From the NCBI GenBank assembly GCA_014238155.1, contig JABABQ010000050.1, positions 62,001-126,000 on the forward strand: 64,000 nucleotides of DNA, read 5' to 3'. Both the position numbers and the translations under genes were made by a program. Origin of the DNA: Rhizobiaceae bacterium. Its GTDB lineage: Bacteria > Pseudomonadota > Alphaproteobacteria > Rhizobiales > Rhizobiaceae. Positions 26,413 through 39,175 of the stretch are shown here, one piece after another. Under the pieces are notes generated by a model. The model did no database searches. It saw only the letters and a list, made by a program, of their open reading frames with translations, and had not been told where the DNA came from. Every line of letters starts with the position of its first letter. Positions within the stretch are counted from its first letter, which is position 1.

Positions 26413-26596
26413 GGGCCTGTCGGGCCCCAATTTTCCCAAACGGAACAATCCCGGGCTCGAGGCTGCATGAGCCATGATCGGCAGGCGCCGAGTCGGTTCG
26501 ATAGCGGCGTATTTGCTTTTGCCTTCGCAGATCTTCCATTCAGGGATGAAACGAGCAGCGGGGCAATGTCACGCATTATCCTCAAATTTTCGAACA

Positions 26597-26621
26597 CCAG
26601 AATGTAAAACTGGTATTCTGG
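26597..26621. promoter_or_regulatory. Palindrome at the GT1 gene start
   Basis: CCAGAAT (26597-26603) and ATTCTGG (26615-26621) form a perfect 7-bp inverted repeat with an 11-base centre, ending five bases before the GT1 ATG. It could be an operator or a hairpin covering the ribosome-binding region; there is no obvious Shine-Dalgarno outside it. Confidence 0.4.
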
Positions 26622-26626
26622 AATTC

Positions 26627-27904
26627 ATGAATATTCTTATTCTGACATATGGATCCAGGGGTGATGTGCAGCCATATGTTGCACTGGGAAAGAAGCTGCA
26701 AGCAGACGGGTATCGCGTTACGCTGGCAACGAGTAACCGCTTTCAAGATTTTGTTGAAGACCACGAGCTGAATTACGCCCATATGAATGATGATCTGCTT
26801 GCCATCCTCGATACAGATGAAGGGAAGGATTTGCTGGAAAAGGGTAGTAATTTCTATCAGTTGGCAAGGCGTGGCCTTAAAATTGCAAAGCAAGTAAAAC
26901 CGGCAAATAAATCTCTTTTGCGTGAAAGCTGGCAGGTCGCACAAGCAGTAAATCCTGATCTGATTATCTTTCATCCCAAGGCAGGTGCTGCACCTCATAT
27001 TGCAGAAAAAATGGGCATAAAGGCAATTATGGTTACGCCGGTCCCGATGCTTGTGCCAACGAAGGAATTTCCTGCTCCAGGTCTTCCTGATCTTAATTTG
27101 GGTGGATGGTATAGGCGCATCGGTTACGCATTTGTTCGGTTTGTGACAATCAAGGCAATCAGCAGCTACATTCGAGATTTCCGTGCAGAAATTGATCTGC
27201 CACCTTTGAAAAAATATAGTTTAACCAAGTCGGGAAGTGGCAAAAACATCCACATTTTGCACGCACATAGTCCGGTCGTTTTGCCACGACCATCTGATTG
27301 GCCGAATACGGCGCATGTTACCGGTTATCTTTTCCTCGATGGAAAGGAAGAATGGACACCGTCACAAGAATTATTGGATTTCCTGAACGCAGGCGAACCG
27401 CCCGTTTATATTGGCTTTGGCTCAATGGTGGGGCGAAATCCAGAACGGCTTGCACTCATCGTGACAGAAGCTTTGCAAAAAGCAGGCTTGCGCGGCATCA
27501 TCGCCACAGGTTGGGGCGGATTAAAAGCGAAAAATTTGCCAGACACGATCTTCAACATTGAGCAGGTTTCTCATCACTGGTTGCTTCCGAAAGTTTCTGC
27601 GGTAGTTCACCACGGTGGTGCAGGAACGACAGCGGCCGGTCTGCGTGCCGGAAAACCATCTATCATTGTTCCGTTTTTTGCCGACCAGCCATTTTGGGGC
27701 TGGCGGGTGCATAAGATTGGTGCGGGACCCAAGCCCATTATTCAAAAAAAACTCAGTGCAGATTTACTGGCGACTGCCCTGCAAGAAGCGACAGGCGATC
27801 AGGCTATGAAAGATGCTGCCATGAATATTGGTCACCAAATCAAACGCGAAAATGGATTGGCTAATGCTATCACGATGATAGAGAAAATATGCGCAGTCCC
27901 CTGA
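26627..27904 (+). CDS. GT1-family glycosyltransferase (UGT/MGT type)
   Basis: GT-B fold enzyme (425 residues) of glycosyltransferase family 1, moving a sugar from a nucleotide donor onto a lipid, sterol, polyketide or other small acceptor. The N-terminal GSRGDVQPYVALGKKLQ motif is the acceptor-side loop shared with sterol glucosyltransferases and macrolide transferases; the C-terminal donor motif runs HHGGAGTTAAGLRAGKPS to PFFADQPFWG. No signal peptide or membrane helix is evident. The frame extends upstream to 26474, but that part lacks homology-like sequence, so ATG 26627 is used. It stands alone in an A+T-richer, repeat-bearing stretch, which suggests acquisition by transfer. The acceptor is unknown. 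Confidence 0.85.
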   Translation: MNILILTYGSRGDVQPYVALGKKLQADGYRVTLATSNRFQDFVEDHELNYAHMNDDLLAILDTDEGKDLLEKGSNFYQLARRGLKIAKQVKPANKSLLRESWQVAQAVNPDLIIFHPKAGAAPHIAEKMGIKAIMVTPVPMLVPTKEFPAPGLPDLNLGGWYRRIGYAFVRFVTIKAISSYIRDFRAEIDLPPLKKYSLTKSGSGKNIHILHAHSPVVLPRPSDWPNTAHVTGYLFLDGKEEWTPSQELLDFLNAGEPPVYIGFGSMVGRNPERLALIVTEALQKAGLRGIIATGWGGLKAKNLPDTIFNIEQVSHHWLLPKVSAVVHHGGAGTTAAGLRAGKPSIIVPFFADQPFWGWRVHKIGAGPKPIIQKKLSADLLATALQEATGDQAMKDAAMNIGHQIKRENGLANAITMIEKICAVP

Positions 27905-28149
27905 CAATGGTTTTGACGGGCACTATTGATTGCATTTATCTGTTTGTGAATTTTCGCCTTTTTTTTGTGATCTCTACGCCAAATCAACCAATCGTCGGGT
28001 TTGCTGCCGAAAGAGCCTCTTTGCCTATAGGGTCTGGCTCAATATGGTGATAACAGATCGCTTCTGGCCTAATCGTCGCGGCTCTTTGGGCCGAATTTCC
28101 CCAACCCCGGCACCAGGTTCACCCCTTACCGCCTCGTAGCTGGAAGAAT

Positions 28150-29040
28150 ATGAAACAGACCCGCCTCACTTTAACCACCCGCAAACCTGAAGCCTACCAT
28201 ATAGCCAGCATTCTCGACCCGCAGTTCGAAGAAGACGGCATTACAAGCGTATTGTTTGAAACCCGGGAAGACAGCGGTCAATGGTCCTATTCCATATATG
28301 TGCCCGAACAGGAATCTCGACATTGGGAGAGCGTGATTCGCGATCGACTGGGCCATGACTGTTTTGGCCTGAATCTGGTTCATGAACCGGTCGCCGACAT
28401 TGATTGGGTCAGTCAAACCCTGCAACAATTGTCGCCGGTAAGTGCCGGACGGTTTTTAGTTCACGGGTCGCACGACCGTGACAAAGCAACTCATAAACGC
28501 ATCGCGGTTGAAATTGATGCTGGTCAGGCATTTGGAACAGGCCATCACGGCACCACAGCTGGATGTCTGGAGATGTTGGAATTGTGCTTGCGGGAAAGCA
28601 GCGGTCAACTGGGATTGCCGCGCCGCGCACTCGATATTGGCACCGGGTCAGGTGTACTGGCCATTGCGCTGGCAAAAGCGGTTCATATTCCAGTTCTGGC
28701 AACTGACATCGATCCGGTAGCGGTAACAACCGCCCGCGAAAACTGTCTCTTAAATCAGATTGCCACCCATGTCCGCTGTGAGACAGCAAATGGGTTTCAT
28801 CATCCCCTGTTTGCAAAATTCGGCAAAGTCGATCTGGTATTTGCCAATATTCTGGCACGTCCGCTGGAAGCCTTGGCCCGTCCAATGGCACCACATTTGG
28901 CCCCCGGCGCGCAGGTCATATTGTCGGGCTTGTTGCCCCACCAGCGCGCCCGCATTACGTCCGCCTATCGCAGGCAGGGTTTGACTTTGCAGAACTGGAT
29001 AATTCGCGAAGGCTGGTTGACCATGTTGATGCGGTCATAA
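28150..29040 (+). CDS. prmA: Ribosomal protein L11 methyltransferase
   Basis: Class I SAM-dependent methyltransferase (296 residues) that trimethylates Lys and N-terminal residues of ribosomal protein L11. The substrate-binding domain fills about 1-100; the segment GQAFGTGHHGTT (125-136) and the SAM loop DIGTGSG (162-168) are typical of PrmA, as is FANILARPL, the NPxY-equivalent motif. GGAAG lies ahead of the ATG. An intrinsic terminator follows immediately, so it is probably monocistronic. Confidence 0.94.
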   Translation: MKQTRLTLTTRKPEAYHIASILDPQFEEDGITSVLFETREDSGQWSYSIYVPEQESRHWESVIRDRLGHDCFGLNLVHEPVADIDWVSQTLQQLSPVSAGRFLVHGSHDRDKATHKRIAVEIDAGQAFGTGHHGTTAGCLEMLELCLRESSGQLGLPRRALDIGTGSGVLAIALAKAVHIPVLATDIDPVAVTTARENCLLNQIATHVRCETANGFHHPLFAKFGKVDLVFANILARPLEALARPMAPHLAPGAQVILSGLLPHQRARITSAYRRQGLTLQNWIIREGWLTMLMRS

Positions 29041-29070
29041 AAAAAGCGGCCCCGAAGGACCGCTCTTTTT
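29040..29070 (+). terminator. Intrinsic terminator after prmA
   Basis: The stem AGCGGcCC/GGaCCGCT with a CGAA loop is followed by CTTTTT and preceded by a run of A, starting at the prmA stop codon. The flanking A and T runs could let it work in both directions, also ending the convergent DUF1127 gene. Confidence 0.85.
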
Positions 29071-29109
29071 GATATACGCTGCGCCTTATGTGGCGCGGCC
29101 AACCCAAGT

Positions 29110-29274
29110 TTAGAATGGGTAGACTGATACGCCCTGTTTCTTGATGGCGTCGCGGCTGAAACCGGCTTTGTTCAGGGTGTCGTCATCAAGGTTGAGGAGG
29201 GCACCATTGACATAGCGGCGGGCCTGTTTTTCACGTGCTGCAACCATGCGGTCGAATGTGCTTTTAAATCCCAT
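29110..29274 (-). CDS. DUF1127 (YjiS-like) small protein
   Basis: 54 residues: MGFKSTFDRMVAAREKQARR followed by the C-terminal LLNLDDDTLNKAGFSRDAI, which is the DUF1127 pattern (L..LDD..L.d.G.sR..i). Such proteins are abundant in alphaproteobacteria; some affect phosphate metabolism and RNA turnover, but no biochemical function is settled. The ATG at 29274 with AAGGAAGAG upstream is preferred over one at 29292. It converges on prmA across a terminator. Confidence 0.75.
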   Translation of the reverse strand: MGFKSTFDRMVAAREKQARRYVNGALLNLDDDTLNKAGFSRDAIKKQGVSVYPF

Positions 29275-29514
29275 CGTCTCTTCCTTTATCATCGTTTCGA
29301 AACATCATTGTTTCGCGATAGTTGAAAGATAGAATTCTGGTTGAGTTTAGTAAGGGGTATTGACGCAAACGAGCCTTGCAGCATTTGCATGGCAAAGTTT
29401 ACCAGTTTGTTACAGTCGCTCCATGATCGAATCCATGGTACCAATCGTCGACAATTCAAGCTGGATTTATTGCGGTAAATTCGGACCAAACGGCCAAACC
29501 AGAGGGCAGCATAC

Positions 29515-31359
29515 ATGTTCCAGAATTTCGATGCCCCGCCCGCACCGGTCATTGGCGATAATCGCCTCAACCAGTTGCGCCAGTTGATGACTGACAACAA
29601 CGTGACCATGGTGCTGGTTCCCCACAATGATGAGCAGAACAATGAATACCTGCCGGCGGACAAGGAGCGGCTGGCCTGGCTCACCGGCTTTACCGGTTCT
29701 GCCGGCACAGCATTGGTTACACAGGACCAGGCGGTGCTGTTTGTTGATGGTCGATACACTTTGCAGGCCGCAGAACAGGCCGATTTGAACCACTGGACCA
29801 TAGAAAGTCTGATCGATACACCACCGCACAAATGGTTTCAGCAAAACGCGACTTCAAATGACATTCTAGGATTCGATCCCTGGTTGCATACCAACACGCA
29901 GGTCAAGCAGTTGAAAACGGCGGGTGAGCAAAGCAAAAGTGGGCTGGTCGAACTGGCAAGCAATCCCATAGATCAAATTTGGCACGACCAGCCCCCGCCC
30001 CCTCTGGAACCAACAAGCATCCATGAATTCTCCCATGCCGGACGCCTGACCCGAGACAAATTGAAGGACATGCAAACCAAGCTGGAAGAAAATCAGGCCG
30101 ATATGTGCATTTTGACCGACCCGGCCTCGGTATGCTGGCTGTTCAATATCCGTGGCCAGGACGTCGCTCACACGCCGATCTCGCTGTCCCACGCCATATT
30201 GCGCAATTCAGACGAACCCCTGCTGTTCATCGACCAGCGCAAATTGGACATGGAGACAAAAGCATTCCTCACCCAGGTCGCGTCGATGCAGCCCCCTTCT
30301 GAGTTGGCTGAAACCGTCAAAAGCCTGGCAAACGGTGCGCGAGTCATGCTGGACGGGACCATCAGCCCATTTGCACTAAACTCGCTGGTTGAAGCCTCCG
30401 GTGGGACAATCATCGATGCCAAAGACCCCGTTTCTTTGCCAAGAGCGGCCAAAAACGACGTAGAAGTTTCTGGATCCCGAACCGCCCACAAGCGCGACGG
30501 AGCCGCAATGGTCTCCTTTTTGGCATGGCTGGACGCACAACCTGCGGGCACGATTGATGAAATCACCGCAGCCCGGAAACTCGAACAGTTCCGGTCCGAT
30601 ATGGCGGGCAATATGCCATTGCGGGATATTTCCTTTGACACCATATCTGGCTCCGGCCCCAACGGTGCGATTGTCCATTATCGGGTCAATGAAGCCACCA
30701 ATCGGGTGCTTCAGACCGGTGAACTCTATCTCAGCGATTCCGGGGGCCAATATGACGACGGCACCACCGACATCACCCGCACAATTGCCATTGGTGACCC
30801 GGGAACAGATCAACGCCGCGCCTTCACACTGGTGTTAAAGGGCCACATTGCAATTGCTCTGGCTCGTTTTCCAAAAGGCACACGCGGGGTGGACATTGAC
30901 GCCCTCGCACGGATGCCGCTTTGGCAACACGGCATGGATTACGCCCACGGCACCGGTCACGGCGTCGGATCCTATCTGGCAGTTCATGAAGGGCCGCAAA
31001 ATATCTCAAAGCGTGGCATCCAGGAATTTCTGCCCGGCATGATTGTCTCCAATGAGCCCGGCTATTATCGTTCCGGGGCGTTTGGCATTCGCATCGAAAA
31101 TCTTGTGATCGTCCGCGAGGAAATGCCGATTGATGGCGGCGACCAACCAATGATGGGGTTTGAAACCATATCGCTTGCTCCAATTGACCAACGACTGATC
31201 GATCCCAACTTGCTGAGCGATGAAGAGCTCCACTGGCTCAACGCTTATCATGGCTGGGTCAACCGTGAAGTCGGCCCCCTGGTTGAGGACGGTGTCGCAG
31301 ACTGGTTGCGCCACGCAACGCAACCGCTCGCCCGCGAACTACCCGCCGCATCAGCCTAG
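29515..31359 (+). CDS. Aminopeptidase P family Xaa-Pro peptidase
   Basis: Cytoplasmic metallopeptidase of 614 residues, the three-domain long form (two creatinase-like N-terminal domains and a C-terminal pita-bread domain). The five metal ligands are all present with family spacing: Asp408 (YLSDSGG), Asp419 (TTDITRT), His482 (GTGHGVG), Glu514 (NEPGYY) and Glu528 (RIENLV). It removes N-terminal residues preceding proline. AGGG lies upstream of the ATG. It is followed by the NUDIX gene after a short GC-rich repeat. Confidence 0.93.
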   Translation: MFQNFDAPPAPVIGDNRLNQLRQLMTDNNVTMVLVPHNDEQNNEYLPADKERLAWLTGFTGSAGTALVTQDQAVLFVDGRYTLQAAEQADLNHWTIESLIDTPPHKWFQQNATSNDILGFDPWLHTNTQVKQLKTAGEQSKSGLVELASNPIDQIWHDQPPPPLEPTSIHEFSHAGRLTRDKLKDMQTKLEENQADMCILTDPASVCWLFNIRGQDVAHTPISLSHAILRNSDEPLLFIDQRKLDMETKAFLTQVASMQPPSELAETVKSLANGARVMLDGTISPFALNSLVEASGGTIIDAKDPVSLPRAAKNDVEVSGSRTAHKRDGAAMVSFLAWLDAQPAGTIDEITAARKLEQFRSDMAGNMPLRDISFDTISGSGPNGAIVHYRVNEATNRVLQTGELYLSDSGGQYDDGTTDITRTIAIGDPGTDQRRAFTLVLKGHIAIALARFPKGTRGVDIDALARMPLWQHGMDYAHGTGHGVGSYLAVHEGPQNISKRGIQEFLPGMIVSNEPGYYRSGAFGIRIENLVIVREEMPIDGGDQPMMGFETISLAPIDQRLIDPNLLSDEELHWLNAYHGWVNREVGPLVEDGVADWLRHATQPLARELPAASA

Positions 31360-31426
31360 CGGCGGCGGCGAACGCGACGGCGACGGCGACGGCAAATGCA
31401 TCGCGAAAGCAGAGGTAAGAATTATC

Positions 31427-31867
31427 ATGCGGCACATCGTCTGCGGAATATTGCGGCGCGATCATCAAATATTGCTCGCCCATCGAAGTCCGCATCGAAT
31501 ATTTTATCCCGATTGCTGGAGGTTCCCGGGTGGCCATGTAGTAGCAGATGAATCAGTAAAAGATGCGCTGCAGCGTGAACTCCTGGAAGAAATTGGTGTT
31601 ACCCCCACGCGCTTCCAAACTGCCGGAAAAATCGCCACCACATCCCAATTAGCAAACAATGATGCAATTTTTTATATGTTTCTCATATCTCAGTGGATCG
31701 GAGAACCTTCGATCAAGGACACCGAGCACACAGAGCTAAAATGGATGACTATTGTGGAAGCAATAGCTGTTAAAAATCTGGCGTTACCGGAATATGTACC
31801 ACTGTTGAAGTCACTGCCCGCCCCGCAAACACCCGGTGCAAACGATCTATTCCACCGGCCAATTTAG
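31427..31867 (+). CDS. NUDIX hydrolase
   Basis: 146 residues with a complete Nudix box, GGHVVADESVKDALQRELLE followed by EIGV, matching GX5EX7REUXEEXGU. These enzymes hydrolyse nucleoside diphosphate derivatives with Mg. The sequence resembles MutT-like members, but substrate cannot be assigned. AGAGGTAAG precedes the ATG at 31427; the frame continues upstream into the peptidase gene without being coding. The upstream gap holds GCGACG repeated three times (31374-31391). Confidence 0.88.
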   Translation: MRHIVCGILRRDHQILLAHRSPHRIFYPDCWRFPGGHVVADESVKDALQRELLEEIGVTPTRFQTAGKIATTSQLANNDAIFYMFLISQWIGEPSIKDTEHTELKWMTIVEAIAVKNLALPEYVPLLKSLPAPQTPGANDLFHRPI

Positions 31868-31940
31868 GTCCCGTTCCCGACTTCACGCCTGTGCGACCAA
31901 AGTGCCAGCGCACATCAAATTCGTCAGCTCATATTATATT

Positions 31941-31979
31941 CAACCAAATGGTTGACTATTAATCTACTGCTCCTATGAT
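31941..31979 (+). promoter_or_regulatory. ArsR operator overlapping a promoter
   Basis: CAACCA-AA-TGGTTG (31941-31954) is a perfect palindrome partly covering a -35 (TTGACT, 31952-31957), with TATGAT (31974-31979) as -10 after a 16-bp spacer. This layout fits autorepression by the ArsR protein encoded just downstream. The -10 ends seven bases before the chosen ATG, so the mRNA may have almost no leader. Confidence 0.6.
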
Positions 31980-31986
31980 CGCCCGA

Positions 31987-32334
31987 ATGGTTGGACAGGA
32001 ACCCGATACGAGGCAGCTCTCTCATGTGCTTAAGGCGGTCAGTGATCCCACACGCAGGTCGATCCTCACCCAATTGGTGCAGGAAGGGCATATCCGCGTG
32101 ACAGATATCGCTGCATATTTTGACATGAGCCTGAATTCCGTCTCCAAACACATCAAAGTTCTGGAGGCTGCAGGACTGGTCTCCCGGCAGACCATGGGGC
32201 GCACTCATCTGATCAGCGCGAATATGGGACCGGTCTCTTTGATCGACGACTGGTTTACCCAATTGCGTTCGGTTTGGGATATCCGGCTGGAAAGACTGGA
32301 CAGCATGTTAAGTAAGGAAAATCAAAATGAGTGA
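31987..32334 (+). CDS. ArsR-family transcriptional regulator
   Basis: 115-residue winged helix-turn-helix repressor: LSHVLKAVSDPTRRSILTQL, recognition region MSLNSVSKHIKVLEAAGLV, then the beta-wing. No Cys-rich metal site is seen, so it belongs with the non-metal ArsR proteins that are paired with SRPBCC genes. An ATG at 31975 would overlap the -10, so 31987 is chosen. Its end overlaps the SRPBCC start by eight bases. It probably represses its own operon through the palindrome at 31941-31954. Confidence 0.9.
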   Translation: MVGQEPDTRQLSHVLKAVSDPTRRSILTQLVQEGHIRVTDIAAYFDMSLNSVSKHIKVLEAAGLVSRQTMGRTHLISANMGPVSLIDDWFTQLRSVWDIRLERLDSMLSKENQNE

Positions 32335-32752
32335 TCTGACCCTGACGACATCCCGTCACATAAAGGCCGCCCGGAACATTGTCTTTGACGCATGGCTCGA
32401 CCCGGAAATGTTGGCTCGTTTCATGCTCCCCGGCGAAGGTATGACTGTACCAAGCGCCTCTGTCGAGCCACAGGTCGGTGGTCGGTTTGCCATCGTCATG
32501 CAGGCTGGCGTCCAGCAAATTCCTCACGGGGGAGAGTATAAGGAAATCGACAGGTTTGACCGCATAATCTTCACTTGGGAATCGCCATTTTCGGTTGATG
32601 GAAGCACCGTGACATTGAACTTCAAGGACGCAGATTCCGGTGGCACTGACCTCGAACTCATTCATGTAAAATTCGCCGATGAACCAACCAGAGACAATCA
32701 TCTGGGAGGTTGGGACAGTATTCTGGCCACGCTGGACGACGTTCTGGCTTAA
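32327..32752 (+). CDS. SRPBCC (AHSA1-like) domain protein
   Basis: 141 residues of the START/Bet v1-like AHSA1 group: SRHIKAARNIVFDAWLDPEM, a central GGRFAIVMQ strand and a C-terminal HLGGWDSILATLDDVLA, typical of proteins encoded beside ArsR repressors. They bind hydrophobic ligands; the ligand here is unknown. It starts within the last codons of the arsR-type gene, so translation is coupled, and is followed by a DUF1761 membrane protein. Confidence 0.9.
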   Translation: MSDLTLTTSRHIKAARNIVFDAWLDPEMLARFMLPGEGMTVPSASVEPQVGGRFAIVMQAGVQQIPHGGEYKEIDRFDRIIFTWESPFSVDGSTVTLNFKDADSGGTDLELIHVKFADEPTRDNHLGGWDSILATLDDVLA

Positions 32753-32774
32753 CAATTTCCCAAAGGAGACAATT

Positions 32775-33161
32775 ATGGAAAGCGAACTTGGAAACTTAAA
32801 CTGGATTGCTGTTATTGTTGGAACTGTCGTGGCGTTTCTGGTCGGATGGCTCTGGTACAGCCCAAAACTGTTTGGCACCGGCTGGGCTGCTGGTTCCGGG
32901 GTTGAGTTGGGCAGCGCTCAATCGATGCCGGTTTTTGCAATGGTCAGCCAATTGGTGGCGTTATTTCTTCTCGCACTGGTGATTGGCATTACAGCCACAT
33001 TCGAACATCTGATAACCGCCATAATCGCCATTCTTGCTGCAGCCTGTTTCACCATGTCAGCGGGCGCATTTGTGAAGAAATCCGGATACGCACTGGGCGT
33101 GGATTTTGGCTATATCGTGGTTGCAGGGGTCGTTATGATCATCTGCCAGGGGATTTTCTGA
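32775..33161 (+). CDS. DUF1761 membrane protein
   Basis: 128 residues with four predicted helices. Starts NLNWIAVIVGTVVAFLVGWL, then WYSPKLFGTGW, the conserved signature of DUF1761. AAAGGAG lies six bases before the ATG at 32775. It is the third gene of the ArsR-SRPBCC operon, an association seen in many proteobacteria. Function unknown; it may handle the same compound as the SRPBCC protein. Confidence 0.85.
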   Translation: MESELGNLNWIAVIVGTVVAFLVGWLWYSPKLFGTGWAAGSGVELGSAQSMPVFAMVSQLVALFLLALVIGITATFEHLITAIIAILAAACFTMSAGAFVKKSGYALGVDFGYIVVAGVVMIICQGIF

Positions 33162-33164
33162 TCT

Positions 33165-33450
33165 TCAGATAAACGCCCGCAATCCAACCAGCACGGCCGT
33201 GCTGACGGCGACACTGAACATCAGTGGAGCACGAAGCGCAATCAAGCCGGAAACAATGATTGCCAGCACTTCTGCCGGGCCGTGTGTGACCAATGAGGGC
33301 GCCACCAGCGCCGCCATCACAGCGGTCGGCACAGCATCGAGTGCTGCACTTACCCGGTGATGAATCGTCCCGAATCTCGACAGGATCAAATGCCCGCCGC
33401 ACCGGGTTGCATAGGTAACAGCGGCACAGGCGATAAAAAGCAAGGTCAGA

Positions 33451-33464
<14 letters not shown>
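33165..33464 (-). CDS. azlD: AzlD-family branched-chain amino acid exporter subunit
   Basis: Small membrane protein (99 residues) with three to four helices; the YATRCGGHLILSRF segment and A-rich helices match AzlD. It forms an exporter with AzlC for branched-chain amino acids or analogues. It overlaps azlC by 14 bases and converges on the DUF1761 gene with a 3-bp gap. Confidence 0.87.
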
Positions 33465-37967
<4,503 letters not shown>

Positions 37968-38128
37968 GGATCTCTTTGATCTAATTTGGAGCGAGTCTTA
38001 TGGCAAAGACTATTACCTAATGCGACGATCAGGAACCAGTCTGTTTCCGGTATGTACCAGAATATTTACTGGATACCACACACCATCGGACCATATCGGT
38101 CTGAAACGGTAACTTGGCAGTTCTTGCT

Positions 38129-39016
38129 CTAGGCGCCGGAAATCAACTTAGACGCACGAGACAGCCACGACCCTCGGTTTTCCTGCGGGCGCAATCCGCC
38201 CTTCTCCAACAATGCGTATGAATCGCGGTACCATTTGCTGTCGGGAAAATTATGCCCCAAAACCGCCGCAGCTGACTGAGCATCTGATGTCAGGCCGAGT
38301 GCGAAATAAGATTCGGTCAGCCGGGCCAGCGCCTCTTCGACGTGACGGGTGTCTTCAAATTGCTCCACCACACCGCGGTAACGGTTGATAGCGGCAAGAT
38401 ATTCCTTACGTTCCTGATAATAGCGACCAACCAGCATTTCCTGGCCAGCAAGCTGGTCCTTGGCGATGCGCTTCTTGCGCTTTGCGTCCTCGACATATTC
38501 GCTCTCGGGATAACGCTCAATCAACACATTCATGGCGCGGAAAGTCTCTTTAGCAGAGCGCTGATCGCGGGTCACGTCAGAGATTTGGCGATAGTGCGAC
38601 ATACCCACCAGATACTGCGCATATGGCGCCTCTGTATTGGCTGGATAGAGCTGTACGAACCGTTTGCCTTGCGCAATCGCTTCGGCATAGTCACCCTGCC
38701 TGTAGGCGATAAATGTTGCCATCACACCAGATCTCTTGGCGTATTCGGAATAAGGATGTTGTCGGTCGAGTTTTTTGAACTTGCGCTTCGCCTGAGTGAA
38801 TTTTCCAGCATCAATATTGGCCAGGGCTTCGTTATAAGTCTGATCCGCCGGCACGGTAGGATCGATAAATGCATTAACGTCCTGCTCTTTAGCGCAAGCA
38901 CTCAACAATATTGCAAAGGAAGCCAGGCCAATAGCCAGTTTTCCAGCGCTTTTCCCTCCAGCGTTATATTCCGGGGATTTCACTGGCTGTATCTCGGTCG
39001 ACATTCGTTTTCTCAC
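38129..39016 (-). CDS. bamD: Outer-membrane assembly lipoprotein BamD
   Basis: Essential subunit of the BAM complex that inserts beta-barrel proteins. 295 residues: signal peptide with lipobox LLSAC (lipidated Cys41, counting from the first ATG) and five TPR-like repeats (ADQTYNEALANIDAGKFTQA, QHPYSEYAKRSG, and so on). An ATG at 39004 would shorten the n-region. The 160-bp gap to lpxC and its own direction suggest it is read with lpxC or from a local promoter. Confidence 0.95.
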   Translation of the reverse strand: MRKRMSTEIQPVKSPEYNAGGKSAGKLAIGLASFAILLSACAKEQDVNAFIDPTVPADQTYNEALANIDAGKFTQAKRKFKKLDRQHPYSEYAKRSGVMATFIAYRQGDYAEAIAQGKRFVQLYPANTEAPYAQYLVGMSHYRQISDVTRDQRSAKETFRAMNVLIERYPESEYVEDAKRKKRIAKDQLAGQEMLVGRYYQERKEYLAAINRYRGVVEQFEDTRHVEEALARLTESYFALGLTSDAQSAAAVLGHNFPDSKWYRDSYALLEKGGLRPQENRGSWLSRASKLISGA

Positions 39017-39175
39017 TAATTAACGCCTGCTAGATTTAACGGGACAATACCCCCATCCCGCAAATCGGACAATCGATTGTCTGACTTGTGAGGGTAAAAT
39101 CGTTCATTTTTGAGGCAATGCTTAACACGGCAACCAATTCGAACGCATTTTGAACCAAGACAGAGGTGCAGTTGC

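Larger units (their letters stand above)
25649..26626. other. Nearly 1 kb without a convincing gene, repeat-bearing
   Basis: Between the orphan and the GT1 gene. It contains a 14-bp inverted repeat, a 28-bp direct repeat and a palindrome at the GT1 start (listed separately). Frames on both strands (25727-26035 plus; 26051-26539 minus) have no ribosome site or domain and run across the repeats. The stretch looks like remodelled or decayed accessory DNA. Confidence 0.5.

Noticed and set aside
26051-26539. Minus-strand frame of 162 codons
   Set aside because: It spans the 28-bp direct repeats (giving the twice-seen LCGLGNLGT) and one arm of the inverted repeat, has no ribosome site and no family features.
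29289-29831. Minus-strand frame of 180 codons opposite the aminopeptidase P start
   Set aside because: Antisense to the conserved N-terminus of a well-supported gene.
37968-38128. Hairpin GGTAT(gta)CCAG/CTGGATACC between bamD and recN as a terminator
   Set aside because: No U-run on either side and a bulged stem; too weak to call.
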